The notes below the pieces were generated by a model. That model searched no databases. It worked only from the letters and a program-made list of their open reading frames with translations, and was not told the origin of the DNA. From contig JALRAA010000109.1 in the NCBI GenBank assembly GCA_023262645.1, positions 1-5,877 on the forward strand: DNA of 5,877 nucleotides, written 5' to 3'. This DNA is from Burkholderiaceae bacterium. GTDB lineage: Bacteria > Pseudomonadota > Gammaproteobacteria > Burkholderiales > Burkholderiaceae_C. The translations under genes and the position numbers were made by a program. Positions 1-5,877 of this stretch are shown one piece after another (position 1 is the stretch's first letter; each line of letters opens with the position of its first letter).

Positions 1-2
1 TG

Positions 3-1166
3 CTGGTCGCGCAATTGCTGGACCATGTCAACCGTTGCCACAGCCACCCCCATGGCCGCGATCTGGCCTTCGAGCCCTTGCTGCAACCGCTGCAACCGTT
101 TTCATCCCGTTACTTCACCGCAGGCACTGGTTTTGCAACCTATGCGGCTGAATGGGCCAAGGTACACGCAGACCCTCACACCACCACGCCACCACTGACT
201 GCCCCACAAGCAGCGCTACCCATGCCCGCCACTTTGGACGAAGCGGCCTTGCAAACCTTGTTGCGCCAACCGGTGGAGGTGTATTTCAAACACCATTTGC
301 AAGTGGTGCTTGATACCCCGAAAGACAAAGACGAAGAAAACGAGCCGTTTGACCTGAGTGGCTTAGACGGCTATTTGCGTCAGCAAGAAGTGCTTTACGC
401 AGCCAATCCACAGGCCTTGTTGCAACAACTGAAATGGCGCGGCGAACTGGCCATGGCGGGTGGCGGTCAAGCGCAACAAGAGGCATTGCTGGCCCTCAAA
501 GAAACCATCTCCTCTCAACTGCAACCCTGGTTTGAAAAAGCCACGCTCGAATGGCCAGCGCAATCGCTCAGTCTGCAAGCGCATGGCTTCACGGTCACCT
601 TGCCTTATGGCGGCGACCACAGCCGCTGGCGTCAACGCGCCGATGGCAGTGGCTTGTATACCGACATGCGGGCGGGCCATGTGTTGCACGGAAATGCTCT
701 GTACGCTGTGTGGCTGGGCCATTTGGCAGCCAACGCCGCTGGCATTTCTACCGAGAGCGTGCAAAGCGGCGTTGACGGCGTGGTCGTGCTCAAACCTTTG
801 GTGCCTTCTCAGGCCTTGGCATGGTTGGAAACGCTGGTGCTGCTCTACCAACAAGCGTGGTTCAACCCTTTGCCAGTGGCACGCAAAACCGCTTGTGCCT
901 ATGTATTGCAACGTCAAAAAGAAACGCACAGCGACCTGCCAGAAGAAGCACAAAGACGCAAAGCTTTGTCTGCCGCGCGAACAACATTGGAAGGCAACCG
1001 GTTTCGGCATGGCGAACAAACCGACTCGCCCTATTTGCAACGTGTTTTTTCGCGCTTTGAAGACATGGACATGCAGCAGTTTGAGGCATTGGCTATGCAA
1101 ATTTATGGCCCCATGCTCAACACCAGCAACTTGTCGGCGCCTGCAGAAGTGGAAGACGAGGCATGA
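3..1166 (+). CDS. recC: RecC, exonuclease V gamma subunit (C-terminal part, 5' end outside window)
   Basis: RecC is the non-catalytic scaffold of the RecBCD helicase-nuclease. In the E. coli enzyme it holds RecB and RecD, splits the incoming duplex and scans the 3' strand for Chi. The frame is open from the left edge (first full codon at 3) to TGA at 1164-1166, giving 387 visible residues. The E. coli protein is about 1120 residues, so roughly the N-terminal two thirds is missing. A TTG at 15 could be read as a start, but coding continues upstream of it and typical RecC sequence spans it, so it is internal. RecC-like blocks are LQPFSSRYF (visible residues 30-38), LLRQPVEVYFKHHLQV (about 86-101), which matches the segment opening the inactive nuclease-like C-terminal domain, and DSPYLQRVF near the C-terminus (from visible residue 341). 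That domain contacts RecD in the known complex. The N-terminal helicase-like domains and most known Chi-recognition residues lie outside the window, so Chi specificity cannot be judged. The stop overlaps the recB start by ATGA. Confidence 0.95.
   Translation: MVAQLLDHVNRCHSHPHGRDLAFEPLLQPLQPFSSRYFTAGTGFATYAAEWAKVHADPHTTTPPLTAPQAALPMPATLDEAALQTLLRQPVEVYFKHHLQVVLDTPKDKDEENEPFDLSGLDGYLRQQEVLYAANPQALLQQLKWRGELAMAGGGQAQQEALLALKETISSQLQPWFEKATLEWPAQSLSLQAHGFTVTLPYGGDHSRWRQRADGSGLYTDMRAGHVLHGNALYAVWLGHLAANAAGISTESVQSGVDGVVVLKPLVPSQALAWLETLVLLYQQAWFNPLPVARKTACAYVLQRQKETHSDLPEEAQRRKALSAARTTLEGNRFRHGEQTDSPYLQRVFSRFEDMDMQQFEALAMQIYGPMLNTSNLSAPAEVEDEA
1151..1155 (+). promoter_or_regulatory. Candidate ribosome binding site for recB
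   Basis: GGAAG lies inside the last codons of recC, with a 7-base gap before the recB ATG at 1163. The match to the anti-Shine-Dalgarno sequence is modest. With the ATGA overlap (1163-1166) it favours translational coupling, in which ribosomes finishing recC restart on recB. A GAGG at 1158-1161 is too close to the ATG to serve. Confidence 0.5.
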
Positions 1167-4100
1167 ACACTCTCGACCCGTTACACCTGCCGTTGCGCCA
1201 GCGGCAAATCATTGAAGCCAGCGCAGGCACCGGCAAGACCTGGACTTTGGCGGCGCTGTATCTGCGCTTGGTCATCGGCCACGGACGGGTTGACCAAGAA
1301 CCGCTCATGCCTTCGCAAATATTGGTCATGACCTTCACCGAAGCGGCCACGGCTGAGTTGCGTGAACGCATTCGCAACCGTTTGCACCAGGCAGCCGGTT
1401 GGTTTGACGCTGCCTGCAAAGGCAATACACCCCAAGACGATCCTTTTTTGAAACGCCTGAGCCAAGACCTGGACCCAGACTTCTGGCCGACGTGTGTGCG
1501 TCGCTTACACCTGGCCGAACAAGCCATGGACGAAGCAGCCATCTACACCATCCACGGCTGGAGCAGACGCATGCTCAGCAGTTTTGCGTTGCTGAGCAGA
1601 GACTTGTTAGATCAAATCGGTGCCAACCCAGACGTGTTGCTGGAAAAAATTCGCCCGTTATGGAAAGCATGGGACCTGAAACCACCCGCCGCGAATCAGG
1701 AACACACGCCACCTGCAGTGGCCTTGCCAGTGGATATCTTGCAACCCTTTGTGCAGTGGCAACGACAGGAACAGGCATTGCAAACCAAGGCACGACAAGC
1801 TTGGCAAAGCCATCTGCCCGACCTGTTGCGCGACGCAAAAGGCCAAGGCTTGATACGAGGCGTGGGTATCACAGAGAAAAATTTTGTATCTTGGGTTGAG
1901 CAACTGACCGCTTGGGCGGAGCAAGGACGCAGCATCGAACTCAAAACGCTGGCGCGGTTCACCGCTGAAAAATTGCAGGCCTGCGGCTGGAAAGCCGCCA
2001 ACGACATCGATTTCTTTCACCAAGTTTCTGATTGGGTGCAGCAGGCCGAACAAGAGCCTGCTTGCGCTTCGTTGCTGGTAGAGCATGCAGCCCACGAATT
2101 GCGGGCCGCCTATCAGCGGGCCAAGCTTGAGCAATCGCAGTTTGATTTCAACGATTTGCTACAGCGCTTGCACCATGCTTTGCAACAAGACAGCGGCGAG
2201 CTGGCCGACGCGATTCGACAGCAATACCCGGTGGCCATGGTCGACGAGTTCCAAGACACCGACCCTTGGCAATACGAAAGTTTGGACCGCATTTACGACC
2301 GCTCGCGTGTCCATGACAAAAACGCTTTGGTCATGATTGGCGACCCCAAGCAAGCCATTTACAGTTTTCGGGGTGCAGACCTCGACACCTATTTATGGGC
2401 CCGCAACACCGCGTTAGAAACCGACCCGAACGCTTGCCATACGCTCGACACCAATTACCGCTCTGCGCCCGGTTTGGTGAATGCCGTCAATGTGTTGTTT
2501 GGCAGTTTGTCGCATCCGTTTCGCTCCAAGCAACAAACCATTGAATTTGTGCATGTGAAAAGCGCAGCCAAAGCCGTGCCGTTGGCCGACGCCAGTGGCC
2601 AACCCATGGCACCGCTGACCGTCTGGCATCTGCCATTGCCAGAAGGCATCACCGACAAACCTTATTGGCCATCCGATTTGCATGTGCAAACCATGGCCAA
2701 AGGCTTTGCCGCGCAAATGGCCAAGTTGCTGCATTCGCACCCAGATATCCACCCCGGACAAATGGCGGTCTTGGTGCGCAGCCATGCCCATGCACAAGCC
2801 ATGCAATCGGCGTTATCACGGGTGGGCTTACCCAGCGTCTTTTTGTCTGACCATGCGAATGTTTACCAAAGCCCCGAAGCCACTGATCTGTGGCGCGTGC
2901 TTCGGGCCATCAGCATGCCGCGACACATGCGCTGGTTGCGCAGTGCCATGGCCAGCAAGTTGTGGGCTTGGCCGCTCAACGAATTGACGCAGGCGATGCA
3001 AGACCCCGAATTGAGTGATGCGCTCGCAGAATCCTGTCAGCAATGGCTGCACATCTGGCAACGCCAAGGCGTGTTGCCCATGCTCTACCAATGGATGCAC
3101 AGCCAACACATTGCAAAACGCCTGTTGTCTCAACCGCAAGGGCCCAGGCGGTTGACCAATCTTTTGCAACTCGGCGAGTTGTTGCAAACCGCAGCAGTCA
3201 GCTTGCAAGGCCCGCAAGCTTTGTTGCAGTTTTTGGAACAACAACTACAAGCCGACAGCGACAACCCTGAGGCCCAAAAAATGCGGCTCGAAACCGATGC
3301 GCACTGTGTGCAAGTGGTGACATTTCACAAGAGCAAAGGCTTGGAATACCCGCTGGTGTTTGTCCCCTTTTTAGGCAGCTTCAAAACATCTGGAGGCAGC
3401 AAGGATGACGACGCCGACATCACCGACACCCATGTAGAAGAAGACATGCGCTTGCTGTACGTGGCACTCACCCGCGCCCAACGCGGCATGTGGTTAGGTG
3501 TGGCAGCCACATCCAACGGGTTGTCAGGAAAAGGCAAAACCCTCAAGCGCAGTGCCGTCTCAGAAATGCTGCAGCGCCAACACCATGAAGATTTGCCCGA
3601 ACGCTTGCACACATTGTTGGGACACAGCCCTGATATTGCGCTGGCGGCATTGCCACTGGCAGACTCGGAGGTTTACCAAGCGCCGCCACAACAGGTCGCC
3701 CGCCAAGACGCAAAGGTGGCGCATCGCAAGCCTTACGCCCGTTGGTGGATGGCCAGTTTCAGCAGCCTCACGCGTGGCATCGAAGCCGGATCGCTGCGCG
3801 AAGAAGCGCAATCCGATGCGTGGACAGATGCGATCGAGCATCCACTGCCAGAGGATGACCCTGCCCTGCACAGCAACCCGGCCTCTATTCGCAGCAGCGG
3901 TGACCCAGTGGCCACCGATTTTTGGCAAACATTTCCTCGCGGAGCGTCTTACGGCAGCTTGCTACACGACTTGCTGGAATGGCAGGCGCAACAAGCCTGG
4001 CCTTTGGTCCACGCTGGCACACCCGGCGGTTTGATCGACCAAGCATGGCAACAGTTGTTAGACCGCAAAACACGCAGCCTGAATTTGCCCGCCCGCAGTG

Positions 4101-4675
4101 TGCAAGCCTTGCCTGAGGCATTGCGTGCTGTGGTGTCATCGCCCTTGCCCCTGGCCCCAGCCGATGCTTCTACGCCGCCCGTGGTGTTGTCACAGCTCTC
4201 GGCTTCCCACCTGTGGCCAGAGATGGAATTCAAGTTCGGGGCGGCCCACTTAAGCAGTGCACACATCGACCAGTGGATCACCGCGCATGTGCTTGCCGGA
4301 CGCCCCCGCGCTCCACTGCCACCGCGCATGTTGCAAGGCATGCTGACAGGGTTCATCGATTTGGTGTTTCAACACGACGGCCGCTATTGGGTGCTGGACT
4401 ACAAATCTAACGGCTTGCCCAACTACGAACCCGACACATTGAACCAAGCCGTGCTCGACAAACGGTATGACGTGCAATATGTGCTCTACCTGTTGGCGTT
4501 GCACCGGTTGCTGTCCTCGCGTTTACCCGATTACAACTATGACCGACATGTCGGCGGCGCGGTCTATCTGTTTTTGCGCGGCATACACAGCGAAGGCGCA
4601 GGTGTGCATCACATGAAGCCACCTTTGTCGCTGATTCAGCAACTGGATATGGCGTTCGCCAAAGGGACGACATGA
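1163..4675 (+). CDS. recB: RecB, exonuclease V beta subunit (3'-5' helicase and nuclease)
   Basis: RecB is the 3'-5' helicase and only nuclease of RecBCD; in E. coli it also loads RecA after Chi. The product is 1170 residues (E. coli 1180) and appears complete. SF1A motifs occur in order: Walker A ASAGTGKT (19-26, Lys25); Ia TFTEAATAELRERI (57-70); IYTIHGW (127-133); FDFNDLLQRL (from 327); Walker B VDEFQDTDP (360-368); III GDPKQAIYSFRGAD (393-406); IV LDTNYRS (428-434); V TFHKSKGLEYP (from 720); VI EEDMRLLYVALTRAQ (759-773, Arg771). After a polar, Pro/Asp-rich linker at about 875-925 comes the nuclease: FPRGASYGSLLH (His935), GFIDLVF (Asp1066), LDYKSN (Asp1079, Lys1081), then QYVLY (Gln1105, Tyr1109). 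These match the E. coli residues H956, D1067, D1080 and K1082. The ATG is chosen because it overlaps the recC stop and sets Walker A at the usual distance from the N-terminus. The protein should be cytoplasmic: I see no signal peptide or membrane segment. AddA is the nearest alternative, but the RecC and RecD neighbours exclude it. Confidence 0.98.
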   Translation: MNTLDPLHLPLRQRQIIEASAGTGKTWTLAALYLRLVIGHGRVDQEPLMPSQILVMTFTEAATAELRERIRNRLHQAAGWFDAACKGNTPQDDPFLKRLSQDLDPDFWPTCVRRLHLAEQAMDEAAIYTIHGWSRRMLSSFALLSRDLLDQIGANPDVLLEKIRPLWKAWDLKPPAANQEHTPPAVALPVDILQPFVQWQRQEQALQTKARQAWQSHLPDLLRDAKGQGLIRGVGITEKNFVSWVEQLTAWAEQGRSIELKTLARFTAEKLQACGWKAANDIDFFHQVSDWVQQAEQEPACASLLVEHAAHELRAAYQRAKLEQSQFDFNDLLQRLHHALQQDSGELADAIRQQYPVAMVDEFQDTDPWQYESLDRIYDRSRVHDKNALVMIGDPKQAIYSFRGADLDTYLWARNTALETDPNACHTLDTNYRSAPGLVNAVNVLFGSLSHPFRSKQQTIEFVHVKSAAKAVPLADASGQPMAPLTVWHLPLPEGITDKPYWPSDLHVQTMAKGFAAQMAKLLHSHPDIHPGQMAVLVRSHAHAQAMQSALSRVGLPSVFLSDHANVYQSPEATDLWRVLRAISMPRHMRWLRSAMASKLWAWPLNELTQAMQDPELSDALAESCQQWLHIWQRQGVLPMLYQWMHSQHIAKRLLSQPQGPRRLTNLLQLGELLQTAAVSLQGPQALLQFLEQQLQADSDNPEAQKMRLETDAHCVQVVTFHKSKGLEYPLVFVPFLGSFKTSGGSKDDDADITDTHVEEDMRLLYVALTRAQRGMWLGVAATSNGLSGKGKTLKRSAVSEMLQRQHHEDLPERLHTLLGHSPDIALAALPLADSEVYQAPPQQVARQDAKVAHRKPYARWWMASFSSLTRGIEAGSLREEAQSDAWTDAIEHPLPEDDPALHSNPASIRSSGDPVATDFWQTFPRGASYGSLLHDLLEWQAQQAWPLVHAGTPGGLIDQAWQQLLDRKTRSLNLPARSVQALPEALRAVVSSPLPLAPADASTPPVVLSQLSASHLWPEMEFKFGAAHLSSAHIDQWITAHVLAGRPRAPLPPRMLQGMLTGFIDLVFQHDGRYWVLDYKSNGLPNYEPDTLNQAVLDKRYDVQYVLYLLALHRLLSSRLPDYNYDRHVGGAVYLFLRGIHSEGAGVHHMKPPLSLIQQLDMAFAKGTT
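4661..4666 (+). promoter_or_regulatory. Candidate ribosome binding site for recD
   Basis: AAAGGG lies within the last codons of recB, 5 bases before the recD ATG at 4672. It supports that ATG as the start. The ATG overlaps the recB TGA (ATGA, 4672-4675), so recD translation is probably coupled to recB. Confidence 0.55.
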
Positions 4676-5877
4676 AACTGCGCGAACTCACTCGCAGCGG
4701 CTGGCCAGGCAGTGCGCGCACGCCCTTGCAAGCCCTGGATTTGGCGTTTGCGCAATTCTGTCAACAGCAGCAACCCACCGAGGTTTTAGAGCACCGTTGG
4801 CTGGCGGCATTGACCAGCTACCAATGGGGACGCGGCCATGCGTGCTTGGACTTGCAAGATTGGCCTGCACAAGCCGCCAGCGTGTTGAATTGGAATGCAG
4901 AGCAATGCCAAGCTTTGCCCACTGATTTGCATCTGGCCGCCAACAACTTGCCTTGGGCCCAAGGCGAGCATTCACCACTGGTATGGGATGGCCAACGTTT
5001 GTATTTGCGGCGAGCTTGGCAAGCCGAGCAAACCATCCGCCACAACTTGAGCACACGGCTACAGCAAACCCTCACACCTCCCGCTGATTTAGAGGCGCAA
5101 CTCGATGCGTTGTTTGGTCCACCCGCGCAAACCCAAGACATGCAGCGGCTTGCTTGCGCCCATGCTGCACAACACGCCGTGACCTTGATCACCGGTGGGC
5201 CCGGCACCGGAAAAACCACCACCGTGGTCAAACTGTTGCGTTTGTTGCAAGCCCATTCAACCACCCCTTTGCGCGTGGTGTTGACCGCGCCCACCGGCAA
5301 AGCAGCCGCGCGTTTATCGCAAACCTTGTTGCAAGCGCGTTCCTTGTTGCCTGACAACTCAACGCAGGCCTTGCCAGAAACCGCCCTCACCTTGCACCGC
5401 TGGCTGATTTCCGAACCGGCACAAGCCCACACCAGCCATGCACCGGACGTGGTGGTGGTCGACGAAGCCTCCATGATCGATCTGGAACTCATGGCCCGCT
5501 TGCTGCAAGCCGTGCCTCTGACCGCTCGCTTGGTTTTATTGGGCGACAAAGACCAGTTGGCATCGGTCGAAGCGGGCGCGGTGATGGCGCAACTGTGCCA
5601 AGGCAAACTGCTTTCTGCGCACACCATCAGCTTGGTACACAGCCACCGTTTTGATGCCACCCAAGGGATTGGCCAATGGGCGCGTGCCGCCAACACGGGC
5701 AACGCACAAGCCCTGAATGAGCTTTGGCAGCAAGCACCCTCAGGGTGTTTTGCTGGCGACGCGGTGGTGTCGCGCTTACATGAAAGCCGCAGCACACACA
5801 CCGCCACCCTGGCGCAACTCAAAGCCTGCTGGCAACCTTGGCTGGATCAATTGGCAGACTTTCAAAACAGCGTGGCT
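4672..5877 (+). CDS. recD: RecD, exonuclease V alpha subunit (5'-3' helicase; 3' end outside window)
   Basis: RecD is the 5'-3' SF1B motor of RecBCD. In E. coli it is the faster motor before Chi, and its presence keeps nuclease activity and RecA loading under Chi control. The frame is open for 402 codons to the right edge with no stop; E. coli RecD is 608 residues, so motifs V and VI are not seen. The N-terminal MKLRELTRSGW and a region up to about residue 150, including GHACLDL and DGQRLYLRRAW, resemble the RecC-binding domain. Helicase motifs follow: Walker A GGPGTGKTT (175-183, Lys181); Ia TAPTGKAAARL (205-215); TLHRW (240-244); Walker B VVVVDEASMID (260-270, Asp264 and Glu265); III LGDKDQLASVEAGAV (290-304); IV SHRF (324-327), followed by GIGQWARAAN. 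The spacing from the conserved Cys309 to motif IV is 14 residues, much shorter than in E. coli RecD. The start ATG overlaps the recB stop. The stand-alone helicase RecD2 is excluded by the recCB context and the RecD-type N-terminus. Confidence 0.96.
   Translation, partial: MKLRELTRSGWPGSARTPLQALDLAFAQFCQQQQPTEVLEHRWLAALTSYQWGRGHACLDLQDWPAQAASVLNWNAEQCQALPTDLHLAANNLPWAQGEHSPLVWDGQRLYLRRAWQAEQTIRHNLSTRLQQTLTPPADLEAQLDALFGPPAQTQDMQRLACAHAAQHAVTLITGGPGTGKTTTVVKLLRLLQAHSTTPLRVVLTAPTGKAAARLSQTLLQARSLLPDNSTQALPETALTLHRWLISEPAQAHTSHAPDVVVVDEASMIDLELMARLLQAVPLTARLVLLGDKDQLASVEAGAVMAQLCQGKLLSAHTISLVHSHRFDATQGIGQWARAANTGNAQALNELWQQAPSGCFAGDAVVSRLHESRSTHTATLAQLKACWQPWLDQLADFQNSVA

Noticed and set aside
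15..17. TTG as a possible start codon for the first gene.
   Set aside because: The frame is open upstream to the window edge and RecC-like sequence runs through it, so this is an internal Leu codon of a truncated recC.
363..1100. A 245-codon open frame on the minus strand opposite recC.
   Set aside because: It is antisense to conserved RecC sequence, has an implausible Gln/His/Arg/Cys-rich composition, and shows no family resemblance.
460..1215. A 251-codon open frame on the plus strand in another frame, spanning the recC/recB junction.
   Set aside because: It overlaps recC and the recB start out of frame, with a low-complexity Cys/Trp/Arg/Pro-rich product, so it is a shadow of the real genes.
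3741..3748. GTTGGTGG, one base from the E. coli Chi octamer GCTGGTGG.
   Set aside because: It is not an exact match. I saw no exact Chi on either strand, but an octamer is expected well under once by chance in this length, and Chi sequences differ between lineages, so neither presence nor absence is informative.
3785..3937. A polar, Pro/Asp/Ser-rich stretch in RecB (about residues 875-925) that might mark a fusion or degenerate region.
   Set aside because: Its position fits the flexible tether that joins the helicase and nuclease domains in RecB, and the frame and both flanking domains are intact.
4818..5822. A 334-codon open frame on the minus strand opposite recD.
   Set aside because: It lies wholly antisense to a clear RecD with all expected motifs. 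Its translation is rich in Cys, Ser, Arg and Trp with no recognisable domain. Long antisense frames are common opposite biased codon use.

Overview
The window is one uninterrupted piece of a recC-recB-recD operon on the + strand, encoding the RecBCD (exonuclease V) helicase-nuclease that processes double-strand DNA ends for recombinational repair and degrades foreign linear DNA. There is no non-coding stretch: the last 387 codons of recC run into a complete recB (1170 aa), which runs into the first 402 codons of recD. RecC is cut by the left edge and RecD by the right edge. RecD runs off the window without a stop and was identified here by translating the frame by hand.

Layout: 3-1166 is the C-terminal part of recC; 1163-4675 is full-length recB; 4672-5877 is the N-terminal two thirds or so of recD. 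Both junctions are ATGA overlaps, where the ATG of the downstream gene shares bases with the TGA of the upstream gene. The three subunits are therefore probably translationally coupled and made in similar amounts. No promoter or terminator is visible, as expected for the middle of an operon.

How they work together: RecB is a 3'-5' SF1A helicase with a C-terminal PD-(D/E)XK nuclease. RecD is a 5'-3' SF1B helicase. RecC is the catalytically inactive scaffold that splits the duplex and, in E. coli, scans for Chi. All visible helicase motifs and the RecB nuclease residues (His935, Asp1066, Asp1079, Lys1081) are present, so the enzyme looks functional.

Organism: a proteobacterium, most likely a beta-proteobacterium of the Burkholderiales (Comamonadaceae-like). 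This is an inference from protein resemblance, the compact recCBD order without the ptrA gene that lies between recC and recB in E. coli, a G+C of roughly 55-60% by eye, and heavy use of TTG for Leu and CAA for Gln. Genus cannot be assigned from the sequence alone.

I found no undescribed system. The points most worth a second look are a RecD that seems to lack about 30 residues between helicase motifs III and IV compared with E. coli, and a marked excess of the palindrome TTGCAA.
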